64,000 nt of DNA, from positions 2,666,001 to 2,730,000 of the forward strand of contig NZ_CP054923.1 of the NCBI RefSeq assembly GCF_013364215.1, in the 5' to 3' direction. Below the pieces are notes generated by a model. That model ran no database searches. It saw only the letters and a program-made list of their open reading frames with translations, and was not told the DNA's origin. Below, piece by piece: positions 1 through 8,219 of the stretch. The translations under genes were made by a program, and so were the position numbers. The DNA comes from Verrucosispora sp. NA02020. Lineage in GTDB: Bacteria; Actinomycetota; Actinomycetes; Mycobacteriales; Micromonosporaceae. The stretch's first letter is position 1, and the number at the start of each line of letters is the position of its first letter.

Positions 1-1868
1 GCGAACGCGATCGGGTCGACGCGGATCGCCGCGATCGACCGGCGCAGTGGTGCCAGGTCGTCCACCATGAACCGGGGCCTGCCGCTGGCCTCCGTCAACT
101 CGACGTGCGCGGAGATCAGGCGTGCGCGGATTCCGACGGGCAGGTGGCCGCCAACCAGGTTATCGATCTGGGCGATCAGGTCGGCGGTGCGCTCCGGGGT
201 CGGTGGCTGTAGCCCGTACCCGACGACTAGCGCCTCGACGGTGCGGACGGCGCGGAACAGGTGGCCCTCCTCGGGGAGTTCCGCGCGGAGTTCCGCCGCT
301 TTCCGAGCGCACCAGTCCCGCATGCCACGGTCATCGCCCTCCCGTGGCCGCGCGGTGACCTTGACCGCGGGCAGCCCGAGTACCTCCGTCCGCCGGACAA
401 CCTCGTCGACGGCGTCGTGCTGGAAGCTGGTTAGTAGCACGCTGTGCCCGACGTTGCCGGCCTCCTTGCGAAGCTGCGCCAGGCACTCCTGGATGGCGGT
501 GATCACGCGGGTCTTGCCGGTCCCGGGCGGGCCCTGGATGAGCGCGATGTCCGGAGTGTTGAGTGCGATCCGGACCGCGTCCTCCTGCTTGGAGGTGAAG
601 TCGTGGTACTTCCGAAAGGCGTGGAGCTCCCGAGGCTGGATCATCCGCATGGGCGCGGAGTACGAGGGCAGCAATTGGCCCTCGAGGATCGGCCCGAGTT
701 GGGGCATCGGGGTGCGCAGCTCCTCGATTAGTTTCCGGGCGTTTCGCTGGCGGTTGATCCGGACCCGGTCGCCCATCAGGCTCAGGTAGAGATCCCCGGT
801 CGGCGGCGGAGGGGTAGATTGCCGCCCCTGCGGTGCCTGGAGGGAGATGGTGCAGGCCGACTGGTTGATTTGCGTGATCCTGCCGCTGAACTCGGACGCC
901 GGTGGCCGGTCCTCCAGTTTCAACGTGTGGTCGCGCAGGCCGTCGGGCGCCCGGTCAGACGCGGCGAGGTCGTTCTCGTCGCCGAGCCGGGACAGGAACT
1001 CTCGCCCGCCGTTGGGGTCGAGGTGGAAGCGGTAGGTGCGGCTGTCCACCCGGCGGACCTGGAGGTACCGCGACACGCCGAGGGTGAAGGCCCGCTCGAC
1101 GACCTGCCGACGTTCCTTCTCGCTGTATTCATCCCAGCGGTTGAGATACTGGCGGCCGCTGCTCAGCAGCTCGGTGAACTCGGTGTGATGCCGCTCCCGG
1201 AAGGTGCCGGCAAAGGTCTCGTCACGGAACGAGGCACCCGCCTCGACCAACGTCAGGGCGACGGCCGTGCGGTCGGCCCGGTTGGCCCACCGCACCGTAC
1301 GCAGCCACAGCCGACCGTCCCGGCTCTCGACATGCGCCGTGATCCTCGACCCGTGTAGTCGGAATCCCTGGTCAAAGCTCACCGCGCGTTCGGGCGCTGC
1401 CGATGCGAGGAACCGGGGTGCGCGATTCGTCCCGGTGGGGGCCGCGACCAGGAACTCGTCGGCCAGCCACTTCGTTGCCTGATCGACGCGCCGCCGACCA
1501 GACAGCAACCGGGCCAACGCCTGGAGGCTGTGGTCGTCGAGACCGATCACCAGGTCCCGATCCCACCGGACGTGATGGGCGAAGCGGTGCACCTGTACGG
1601 TGATCGTGTCGTCTCCGACCCTGCTCACCCAGGCGACCCGTGCCCCGCCGCTGTCGAGGACCTCGTCCAGGTGGTCCTGGTCGGCTGGTCCATGGCCCTC
1701 AACCGGCCAGACGCCCTTGTCCACGACGAGCATGGCCGCACTGCTGGCCCGCGATGTGCGCAGCGTCGCCTCGTGACCGATCTTGACTGAGTTGCCGGAA
1801 AGCGCCTGGTCGAGCGGCTTCAGGACGATGCTCGTCGTCGCGCCGCATTGGAGATCCTGGAGCCTCAC
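1..1868 (-). CDS. SF1 (DNA2/NAM7-like) helicase, C-terminus cut by window edge
   Basis: Reading the minus strand from a GTG at 1866-1868 gives an open frame running off the window (about 622 residues seen). The GTG shares the bases GTGA with the stop of the kinase gene upstream, so translation is coupled. Residues about 1-420 form a beta-rich region I do not recognise. A Q-motif-like TSKQEDAVRIAL precedes Walker A GPPGTGKT near residue 445, followed by LLTSFQHDAVDEVVRR, which is typical of the AAA_11/UPF1-like superfamily 1 helicases; motifs after that lie outside the window. Function inferred: ATP-driven DNA or RNA unwinding. As last gene of the vWA-PP2C-kinase set it is the likely nucleic-acid effector, possibly controlled by phosphorylation. 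Helicase class is secure; role is inference. Confidence 0.85.
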   Translation of the reverse strand, partial: MRLQDLQCGATTSIVLKPLDQALSGNSVKIGHEATLRTSRASSAAMLVVDKGVWPVEGHGPADQDHLDEVLDSGGARVAWVSRVGDDTITVQVHRFAHHVRWDRDLVIGLDDHSLQALARLLSGRRRVDQATKWLADEFLVAAPTGTNRAPRFLASAAPERAVSFDQGFRLHGSRITAHVESRDGRLWLRTVRWANRADRTAVALTLVEAGASFRDETFAGTFRERHHTEFTELLSSGRQYLNRWDEYSEKERRQVVERAFTLGVSRYLQVRRVDSRTYRFHLDPNGGREFLSRLGDENDLAASDRAPDGLRDHTLKLEDRPPASEFSGRITQINQSACTISLQAPQGRQSTPPPPTGDLYLSLMGDRVRINRQRNARKLIEELRTPMPQLGPILEGQLLPSYSAPMRMIQPRELHAFRKYHDFTSKQEDAVRIALNTPDIALIQGPPGTGKTRVITAIQECLAQLRKEAGNVGHSVLLTSFQHDAVDEVVRRTEVLGLPAVKVTARPREGDDRGMRDWCARKAAELRAELPEEGHLFRAVRTVEALVVGYGLQPPTPERTADLIAQIDNLVGGHLPVGIRARLISAHVELTEASGRPRFMVDDLAPLRRSIAAIRVDPIAF

Positions 1869-3256
1869 TGTCGACCCCCCGGGTCCGTCGCGAAGCACAG
1901 CCAGCGGTTCGGGCGGCCCAGCCGGGCGAGCCGGAGGCTCCACATCTCGCCCGCCCTGCCGGCCCGGATGCTTGCCACCTTCTCATGCGGCAACGTGTGG
2001 AACTTACCGCCGTCTGGAGCGACGAGCTCGATCGCACGGCCGGCGTAGTTGCCGATCTTCATGTGGTCGCCCTCCCAGCGGAGCTGGAGCATTAGCCGGT
2101 CGGGGTCGGCCACCCGGCCGAGCACGAATCCGCGCGACACGCGGAGTTCGTCGCCCTGGACGGTGACCAGCTCACCCCGGTCTGCGACGGGCGGTCGGGA
2201 GTGGTCCGGTGTCATGCCATCGGGAAGATCGAGCAGCAGTCGAACGTGCAGGGTGGGCGGGCGGGGAGCCTCGTCGCACCATGGGCAACGCTCCACCGAA
2301 AGGTCAAGCTGGTACGTCAGGCCACACGCCGGGCAGGGCACGACGGACGTGCCGGCGTCGCGCAGGGCATCAGCCCATCGCCCGGCGCCAGGTCTCCGGT
2401 CGCGGCGCCGCAACCCGTCCACGAAGGTCGCCCGGAACATGCTCTCCAGAGCGGGAGGGAGCACTAGGCCGCGCGGTTGGATACCCCTGGTCGACACGTT
2501 GGAACGGTCGGTCGGATGGTCGACCCAGGGGTAGGATCCGTTCAACGCCTCTGCCTCTGCCTCCTCGTCATCCTCGTAGAGTTCGTCGCCCACAAAGGGG
2601 TGGTCCAGGGTGAGCAGCTCGAAGGCGACGACCGTGAAGGCGAAGATGTCGCTGAGGCTGTCCGCCCAGCGGCCTGCGCCGGGACGCAGCTCCGGGGCCG
2701 AGTAGCGGCGGGTGTAGACGGGGCGTCCCCGGGCGCCGGCGTAGGAGACGTTGTCGGTGTCGATGAGCCACACCTGGTCGCGATCGAGCAGCTCGGAAAC
2801 GAAGATATTGCTCGGCGACGGATCCTGGTAGACGAGGCCCCGGGCGTGCAGTGTGGCGAGCACGTCGGCGAGCCGGGCGAGCAGGCTGAGTCGTCGCCTG
2901 AGCCCGCCGGTGTCGCGGTAGTGCTCGACTGCACGGGACCCTGCCGGAACGGAGGTCAACCTGCTCAGCGGGGTAAGGCCGTCGAGCAGGTCCATCACGT
3001 ACCCCACGTGTGGCGGTGCGAGGGTGTCGATCGGGCTAGCGATGGACAGACCATCGAGTGGCAGGCGGCGGAGCGCCTTCAGTCGTACCGCCCATTCGGC
3101 AGCCCGTTCGGACGTCGCTTCCCGGAGCACTTTGACTGCGTGCCGGCCCCCCTCGACCTCGTACACCGATCCCTGGCCGCCCCGACCCAGCTCGCGGACG
3201 AGCCTCAGTGTGGTGCCGTTCGCCGTGCGGACTTTACTCGGAAGGGTCAGTGACAT
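1865..3256 (-). CDS. Ser/Thr protein kinase with C-terminal zinc ribbon (TerY-P type)
   Basis: 463 residues. The N-terminal kinase domain (about 15-275) has the glycine loop ELGRGGQGSVYEV, Lys in HAVKVL, a catalytic loop VYQDPSPSNIFV (HRD replaced by YQD but Asp and Asn kept), DTD in place of DFG, and RRYSAPEL. It should therefore still bind metal and be active. A zinc-ribbon pair CPACG...CPWCD follows near residues 310-330, then a beta-rich C-terminal domain of about 110 residues. The ATG overlaps the end of the phosphatase gene by 10 bases and the stop overlaps the helicase GTG. Known of the family: vWA, PP2C and kinase genes occur as the TerY-P triad, proposed as a phosphorylation switch and reported in phage-defence screens. 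Substrate unknown; the helicase or vWA partner is a reasonable guess. Confidence 0.85.
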   Translation of the reverse strand: MSLTLPSKVRTANGTTLRLVRELGRGGQGSVYEVEGGRHAVKVLREATSERAAEWAVRLKALRRLPLDGLSIASPIDTLAPPHVGYVMDLLDGLTPLSRLTSVPAGSRAVEHYRDTGGLRRRLSLLARLADVLATLHARGLVYQDPSPSNIFVSELLDRDQVWLIDTDNVSYAGARGRPVYTRRYSAPELRPGAGRWADSLSDIFAFTVVAFELLTLDHPFVGDELYEDDEEAEAEALNGSYPWVDHPTDRSNVSTRGIQPRGLVLPPALESMFRATFVDGLRRRDRRPGAGRWADALRDAGTSVVPCPACGLTYQLDLSVERCPWCDEAPRPPTLHVRLLLDLPDGMTPDHSRPPVADRGELVTVQGDELRVSRGFVLGRVADPDRLMLQLRWEGDHMKIGNYAGRAIELVAPDGGKFHTLPHEKVASIRAGRAGEMWSLRLARLGRPNRWLCFATDPGGRQ

Positions 3257-3987
3257 GCCGACGCACCTCGATTCGTCCAGTGCAGGGCCAGCGTCTTGTC
3301 GTCGAAGTGACCGGGCGTCGGCCAGGCGCGCAATTCGGCGACGAGGCGACGGTGTCGTTCCGGGGGTGGCAGCGGCCTGAACTCCTGTTCCAAGTGATCG
3401 ATGAACGGGCCAAGCGACTCCGGGCGAAGGTCGTCAGCCACTCCGTCGGTGGCCAGCAAGACCCGGAATTCGCTGGGCGGCGACGGCAGCCACCGGCTGC
3501 GCCATAGCGGCCGGCGGCCGGGCAGACCCAGCGCGTCGGTCTCATTACCGAAGCCAGCCCGCTCGGTCACCAGCCGTTCGGTGGCGTGCCCAGAGCCGAA
3601 GGCGATCAGTCCGTCGCCGACCTGGCCTACCAGCACGCCTCCGGAGCGGTGGATGAGGGAGAGCATCACCGTGGTGCTGCACTCGGCCGGATCCCGGGGG
3701 GCCAGCTCGGCGCGCCAGTTGGTCTCGATGCGGGCGAAGAGGCGCGACGGGTCTGGTACCTCGTGGTCGGCGAGTCCCCGCACGGCCCGGTGTACCGCCC
3801 GGCACACCGCGACCGCGCCGAGTCGGCTGTGCGGCCGGGAACCTAGCCCGTCGGCGACGACGACCAGCGAGCCGAACCGCCCGTGGGTTCCCCACCAGGC
3901 GTCCTGCTTCGCAACATGGTGCCGGCGGTGCGCCGGCCCGCAGACCGAGGCGCCGAACCAGGTTCGAGTGGTTGGTCCCGTCCCCAC
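3247..3987 (-). CDS. PP2C-family protein phosphatase (TerY-P type)
   Basis: 246 residues from a GTG that lies one base after the stop of the vWA gene. PP2C landmarks in order: LVVVADGLGS (metal-binding DGxG, residue about 45), CSTTVML, VGQVGDG (about 120), LLATDGVADDL (about 175) and HFDDKTLAL near the end, matching the PP2C_2 Ser/Thr phosphatase fold with two-metal catalysis. No membrane segment or signal peptide, so cytoplasmic. It sits between the vWA and kinase genes with 1-base spacing and 10-base overlap respectively, so the three are made together. Inferred role: reverses phosphorylation made by the adjacent kinase. Confidence 0.88.
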   Translation of the reverse strand: MGTGPTTRTWFGASVCGPAHRRHHVAKQDAWWGTHGRFGSLVVVADGLGSRPHSRLGAVAVCRAVHRAVRGLADHEVPDPSRLFARIETNWRAELAPRDPAECSTTVMLSLIHRSGGVLVGQVGDGLIAFGSGHATERLVTERAGFGNETDALGLPGRRPLWRSRWLPSPPSEFRVLLATDGVADDLRPESLGPFIDHLEQEFRPLPPPERHRRLVAELRAWPTPGHFDDKTLALHWTNRGASACH

Positions 3988-3988
3988 G

Positions 3989-4657
3989 TCAGTCGATGAC
4001 GATGTCGGCCGAGCGGTCGGCGAGTGGCGGCGGTCGGAAGTCGAGCTCGCCGCCGGTCGCCTGCTGGCTGACGCTCATTGTCAGCCAGTCGAAGAACTCC
4101 ACGATGCGGTGGGCGTTCTCCGCGCGGACCACTCCCTCGGCGCCGGCGGTGGCGAACCGTTCGAGCACGTCCACCGCTTCCTCGTCGACGTCGTTGCCGA
4201 TGGCCACCGCGAATCTGGTCGCCTTCCTGGCTCTAGGTGCTCCGAGCAGTTGCTCCATGGCGCCTTCCCAGTCGTCGGTGGGGCGACCGTCGGAGGCAAG
4301 GACCAACACCGGCTTGGCGGAGCGTCCCGGCACCTGTGCCCGGTCCTCTAGCAGGTCACCGGCGATGCCGAGGGCCCGGCCGAGCGGAGTCGGCCCCTCG
4401 GCGGGCATGTCGCGCCACTTGAGGCTGCCAGCCGGGGTGAATGGCTGGTGGATCCGGGCGACACCCCCGAAGGTGATCACCGCAACGGTGATCTCGTAGG
4501 TTGCCTCACGCAGCTCGGTGAACGACCGGATCATTTCCCCGATGCTCCGGTTGAGTGTTTCGATCTTCGATTCGTGCGCCATGCTGCCGCTTACATCCGC
4601 CAGAATCAATACTGGCAGCGTGCGGGGCGTTGTGGTGACGAAATCCTTGAGGGGCAT
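3989..4657 (-). CDS. terY: von Willebrand factor A domain protein, TerY-like
   Basis: 222 residues from the ATG at 4655-4657, which has GAGGAT seven bases upstream; longer upstream readings lack coding character. The protein begins MPLKDF and reaches the MIDAS motif LILADVSGSM (DxSxS) at about residue 20, with further metal-site positions in GPTPLGRAL and LVLASDGRPTDDW. This is the short, free-standing TerY form without membrane anchor. vWA domains of this kind act as metal-dependent protein-binding scaffolds. It is the first gene of the four-gene set and probably the scaffold for the kinase/phosphatase pair. The gene symbol is by family resemblance. Confidence 0.82.
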   Translation of the reverse strand: MPLKDFVTTTPRTLPVLILADVSGSMAHESKIETLNRSIGEMIRSFTELREATYEITVAVITFGGVARIHQPFTPAGSLKWRDMPAEGPTPLGRALGIAGDLLEDRAQVPGRSAKPVLVLASDGRPTDDWEGAMEQLLGAPRARKATRFAVAIGNDVDEEAVDVLERFATAGAEGVVRAENAHRIVEFFDWLTMSVSQQATGGELDFRPPPLADRSADIVID

Positions 4658-5159
4658 TGGAATCCTCGGAGTCACGGAAACCAAGGCGGCGGAGGGCGCA
4701 TGGCATCCGAGGGGTTGGGCCGTAATCGTCGTTGGATAGTAGTGGCCCAACCGGAATGACTGCCACTGAGAAACTTGCCTGTCGGAATGCCGACACGAGT
4801 CTGGCGGGTCCGTCATGGTGTGTGCAGGGCGACGCCTTGGCACTCCGATGCTACCCAAATCAGGATCCAGTTTTGTCCAAATGCCATCGATGAGCTGCTG
4901 GCTACGCTCCACGCCGTCGATCCATGGCCGCCTTGATCATGCGGGTGCGTTTGCCGATGCCATCATGGGAGCCGGGCCAGCGATGCCGGGGAACCGTCAT
5001 TGGCCCGTTGGTCGTGCGCCTACAGAAAGGGGTCATGGCTGCGGGCGTGCCTGGAAGGGGACGTCGTGCACGACGGCGTCGCTGACCTACCGTAGCCCTA
5101 TCGGTCGTGCCCCGGGCAGGGCGCTGAACGCCGGGTCCATGGCAAGGAATTTCCACTGA
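4658..5159. other. Intergenic stretch upstream of the terY operon
   Basis: About 500 bases without a convincing gene. Several short frames exist on both strands but none has a good ribosome site or recognisable product. It should hold the promoter of the minus-strand terY operon; the only clear structure is the inverted repeat listed separately. It ends at the TGA target duplication of the insertion sequence. Confidence 0.5.
4713..4752. promoter_or_regulatory. Inverted repeat upstream of the terY operon
   Basis: GGTTGGGCC at 4713-4721 and its perfect complement GGCCCAACC at 4744-4752 are separated by 22 bases, 56 bases upstream of the terY start. No T run follows, so it is not an obvious terminator. 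Candidate operator or leader hairpin for the operon; inferred from position and symmetry only. Confidence 0.4.
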
Positions 5160-5220
5160 GCCATTTTCATCGTGACGGTGCAGGTCACGGGTGGTGCGGG
5201 AAGCCGGTGTCCAGGTAGGA

Positions 5221-5293
5221 CGAGGCTCCCGGTAAGACAGCAATCGACCAAGATCAGATGCCCCAACCGGGAGCCTCGCTGTGCTGTCTTACC
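5221..5293 (+). promoter_or_regulatory. Mutually exclusive hairpins around the transposase start
   Basis: Two perfect inverted repeats share their left side. CGAGGCTCCCGGT (5221-5233) pairs with 5266-5278, while GGTAAGACAGC (5231-5241) pairs with 5283-5293, just at and after the GTG start codon (5281-5283). The arms are interleaved, so both pairings cannot form together with full length. In RNA the second pairing would cover the start codon. Candidate translational switch limiting transposase made from outside transcripts; inferred from sequence. Confidence 0.5.
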
Positions 5294-6063
5294 CTGCCGC
5301 GATTCCGTTGTCCACCCGCAGCCTGAACCACCTCGCCGCCCTCATCCGAACCCGCCGCCAGCAGCGACGGTCCCGGTGGCGACGCCTCGCCCCCGGCCGG
5401 CAAGCCCTGCTCGCCCTTGCCCACTTGCGCAACGGCGACACCCTGGCCCGCCTGGCCGTCGGATTCGAGATCGGCGTCACGACGGCCTGGCGCTATGTCC
5501 GCGAGGCCATCGACCTGCTCGCCGCGACCGCCGGCGACCTGGCCACGGCCATGACCAGGATCCGGCTGCTCGCCTACGCGATCCTCGACGGCACCCTGAT
5601 CCCGATCGACCGGGTCGCCAACCAGAAGCCGTACTACTCCGGGAAGCACAAGCGTCACGGAGTGAACGTGCAGGTCATCGCCGATGCAGCCGGGCGTCTC
5701 GTCTGGGCCTCGGCCGCGCTGCCCGGCTCGACGCACGACCTGACCGCCGCCCGCGCCCACGGCATCATCGACGTCTTGACCAGCGCCGACGTGATGACCT
5801 TCGCGGACAAGGGCTATCAAGGCACCCACGGCAGCGTGCGCACCCCGTTCAAGCGGCGCCGCTTCCGGCCGAAGCTGTCATCCCGGCAGAGAGCCGTCAA
5901 CCGGGCCCACGCGAAGATCCGCGCTCGCGGCGAACGCGCGATCGCCACCCTCAAGACCTGGAAAATCCTGATCAAGCTGCGCTGCTGCCCACGCCGAGCG
6001 ACCGCGATCGTGCAAGCCATCCTCGTCCTGCACCACGTCGAAGCCGACCGCCACGCACGATGA
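5281..6063 (+). CDS. IS5-family transposase (HTH + DDE_Tnp_4)
   Basis: 260 residues from a GTG. The N-terminal third holds a helix-turn-helix region (HLRNGDTLARLAVGFEIG, about residues 42-60). The DDE catalytic fold follows: first Asp in ILDGTLIPIDR (about 103), then YYSGKHKRHGVNVQVIAD, second Asp in LPGSTHDLTAAR and DVMTFADKGYQG, and the acidic/basic C-terminal helix ARGERAIATLKTWKIL (Glu about 222). No frameshift or stop, so it looks active. The start codon sits inside an unusual set of competing inverted repeats (see 5221-5293). A shortened copy of the same family is at 43463-43735. Confidence 0.9.
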   Translation: MLSYPAAIPLSTRSLNHLAALIRTRRQQRRSRWRRLAPGRQALLALAHLRNGDTLARLAVGFEIGVTTAWRYVREAIDLLAATAGDLATAMTRIRLLAYAILDGTLIPIDRVANQKPYYSGKHKRHGVNVQVIADAAGRLVWASAALPGSTHDLTAARAHGIIDVLTSADVMTFADKGYQGTHGSVRTPFKRRRFRPKLSSRQRAVNRAHAKIRARGERAIATLKTWKILIKLRCCPRRATAIVQAILVLHHVEADRHAR

Positions 6064-6076
6064 AAAGAGTGGCTGA

Positions 6077-6994
6077 TCATGTTCCGGAGGCCATGTAGGC
6101 GGCGAGGATGTAGTTGGGGTGGCGGTCGAGGTTCTTGCGGGCGCGGTCGTAGCGCATGGTGGTGCGCGGGTCGGCGTGGCGAGCGGCGATCTGCACGTCG
6201 CGGAGGCTGACGCCGGCGTCGACCATGGTCGTCACGAACGTGTGGCGCAGCATGTGCGGGTGCATCCTCGGCATCCGGATCCCTGCGGCGTGGGCGAGGT
6301 GTTTGAGTCGGCGGGTGGCGGCGTGCCGGTCCATCCGCCCACCATGGATGTTGCGCAGGATCGGCCCGGCGTTGCGGTCGTCGACGGCCCGGTCGATGGC
6401 TCGGGCCACGGCTGGCGGTAGTGGGACGAGGACGACCTTGCCGCCTTTACCGCGTACGCGTAGGACCCGGTGGCCGTGTTCCTCGCCGAGGTCGGTGATG
6501 TTCGCCCCGCAGGTTTCGAAGATCCGCAGCCCGAGCAGGCCCAGGAGCGCGACCAGGGCGAAGTCGTTCGGGTTCGAGGAGTTGCGAGCGGTGGTGATCA
6601 GGGCTTCGAACTGTAGGTGCCCCAGTCCGAGGGTCGGTGATTCGGCTGGCACGGTGGGTCGGCGGACGTAGTCGGCCGGTGAGTGCTCCAGGATGGCGTC
6701 GATGACGCAGACCCGGTAGAAGCCGACCACGACGGACAGCCGACGGGAGACGGTCGAGGGCTGGTACCGGCGGATGTCTTGCAGCGATCGCACGTACCGC
6801 TCGATGTCCACCCGCGCCGTAGTGAGCGGGTCCAGGTCGTGGTCGGCGCACTAGCGCAGGAAGACACGTAGGTCGGACTCGGTGTGCACGCGAGTCTGGC
6901 CGCGGTAACGGCCCAGGAAGGCCGACACCGCGGCGCGCACAACGAGTTGATCGGCCGGTACCACAGGAGACGCGGAAGCAGGAGAGGTAGCCAT
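6077..6994 (-). pseudogene. Tyrosine recombinase/integrase broken by an in-frame TAG
   Basis: From the ATG at 6992-6994 the frame reads an integrase N-terminal SAM-like domain up to SDLRVFLR, then TAG (6851-6853), then continues in the same frame with CADHDLDPL and the full catalytic domain to the TGA at 6077. The TAG most simply replaces a TGG Trp codon. The catalytic part keeps LLGLRIFE (first Arg), HMLRHTF (HxxR), ARHADPRTTMRYD (His and nucleophile Tyr). A GTG at 6811 could start a shortened protein lacking the N-terminal arm-binding half, which would probably not recombine normally. Evidence of a decayed mobile element next to the defence-like genes. An IS has landed directly behind it. 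Confidence 0.8.
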
Positions 6995-7091
6995 ACATCA
7001 CCGTGCGTCACCACCGGTGATGAACACCAGTCCACCCCGAGCGGCAGATGCGGGCGTCGGGGTCCACTTGGCACGTCGGGTCAGGCCGTCG

Positions 7092-7286
7092 TCAGCTCAG
7101 CCCCAGATTGTGCTGTTCGAGGGCGGCCTCAATGATGTCCAGTGCTTTCGGCCCCATGCCGTGCAACCTGGCAAGCTCCGCGCGCGGCACACCCGCGAGC
7201 TGGCGTAGCGCGGTGTAGCCGGCAGCGTCCAGCGCCCGCGTCGCAGGTGCGCCGATCTTCGGTAAGGTGTCAAGGGACAAACTCAC
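7092..7286 (-). CDS. Small helix-hairpin-helix protein
   Basis: 64 residues from a GTG. It reads as two consecutive HhH-like units: LPKIGAPATRALDAAGY and LARLHGMGPKALDIIEAALE, with the hairpin glycines GAP and GMGPKA typical of non-sequence-specific DNA backbone contacts. Such stand-alone small proteins are common and mostly uncharacterised in actinobacteria. No operon partner: the next gene on this strand starts 160 bases away. DNA binding is inferred from the fold alone. Confidence 0.7.
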   Translation of the reverse strand: MSLSLDTLPKIGAPATRALDAAGYTALRQLAGVPRAELARLHGMGPKALDIIEAALEQHNLGLS

Positions 7287-7448
7287 CGCTCGATGCTAGA
7301 CCGCCGACCCCACCTCCGATGCACTTGTCGCGGCAGAAGCGGACGTGGGCGGGCACGCTCGCCGTCAGTGTGTCCTGCATGATGGTTGTCGCCGACGTAT
7401 CCCCCCGGCCGCATGGACGACAGTCGTACCTCAGCGGATGCGGCGATG

Positions 7449-7919
7449 CTACGGAATGCTCTCCTTCCGCATGGGCTCCACGCTGTCGGCCGGCACCGTC
7501 GCAATCATGTAACCCTCGGTCAGGTCTGGCTGCACGTCGACCATCGCGTTCCTACCGACGTAGCGGACGACGAACCTGGTCTCGCGCAACCACGTCTCGT
7601 CATAGTCGGCAAGACTCTCCGACGCTTCACCCACGAATCGCACTTCGTCACCCGGCTTGACCGCAGCATCCGCCGGAGCCTCATCGCGTTGGATGGCCGT
7701 GATCGCCTGGATGAGAGTCTTCAGCGGTTCGGTGTCCGCGCCGTAGTGAACCAGATGGCCTGCCTGGCCGAAGATGACATCGGCCTGGGCTCTGCTCAAG
7801 TCGGCGAGCGCCTCGGCCGCACCGGCCGCCAGAGCCGGTCCCCCCGACGTGTCGAGTTGCGCCGCCAACGCTAGGAGCAGGCGATCGATGACACGTTCCG
7901 TAGTCTCCTCGTCCGTCAC
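7449..7919 (-). CDS. Hypothetical protein
   Basis: 156 residues from a GTG (7917-7919). Not recognised. The N-terminal half is helical (TTERVIDRLLLALAAQL, ALADLSRAQADVIFGQAG); the C-terminal half looks like a small beta barrel (KPGDEVRFVGEA, TRFVVRYVGRNAMVDVQ, EGYMIATVPADSVEP), perhaps SH3-like. No signal peptide or membrane segment. Isolated between gaps of 162 and 300 bases. Coding character is good; function unknown. Confidence 0.65.
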   Translation of the reverse strand: MTDEETTERVIDRLLLALAAQLDTSGGPALAAGAAEALADLSRAQADVIFGQAGHLVHYGADTEPLKTLIQAITAIQRDEAPADAAVKPGDEVRFVGEASESLADYDETWLRETRFVVRYVGRNAMVDVQPDLTEGYMIATVPADSVEPMRKESIP

Positions 7920-8219
7920 CCGGCAAGCCTATGACCCAGCCGACGGCACCGTTGTCGGCCAGCGCATGCAGGGCAGATCCGGTGTCATGCAGACGGCCAG
8001 TCCGTCGGCATCCGCTCATCGGCTCGTCCGGGACGTCGGCGACCGGCACCGGCGTCATCTTCGATGACGCACACCTGGTGCGGCAGATCCGGTCGATACG
8101 GGAACAGCGCTGAGGTTGGAGGTCTCCATCTTGGTCGAGTGAGGTCTTCGGCGGCTGACCTGGTGCTGGCGAACCGGGCCGTGTGAATGGCTGTCGTACC
8201 CGTGTGTGAGGCTTCGGGC
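7920..8219. other. Intergenic, no gene supported
   Basis: About 300 bases between a minus-strand and a plus-strand gene, so it should carry two divergent promoters. A short plus frame ending near 8113 has no good start or homology I recognise. Nothing else seen. Confidence 0.4.

Larger units (their letters stand above)
5160..6073 (+). mobile_element. IS5-family insertion sequence, apparently complete (914 bp)
   Basis: Ends were placed from imperfect terminal inverted repeats: left end GCCATTTTCATCGTG (5160-5174), right end on the opposite strand GCCACTCTTTTCATCGTG (6073-6056), differing by a 3-base indel. TGA lies directly outside both ends (5157-5159 and 6074-6076), a TNA-type target duplication as described for the IS1031-like group of IS5 elements. 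It carries one transposase gene. The right end abuts the integrase stop codon at 6077-6079, so insertion just missed that frame. Exact ends are inferred from repeats plus duplication. Confidence 0.75.

Noticed and set aside
4658..4912. N-terminal extension of the vWA gene to ATG 4912
   Set aside because: Extension lacks coding character and crosses the inverted repeat; ATG 4657 has a proper ribosome site and TerY-like N-terminus.
6851..6853. TAG as recoded (suppressed) codon in the integrase
   Set aside because: Only one such case in the window and no suppressor tRNA seen; a plain nonsense mutation is simpler.
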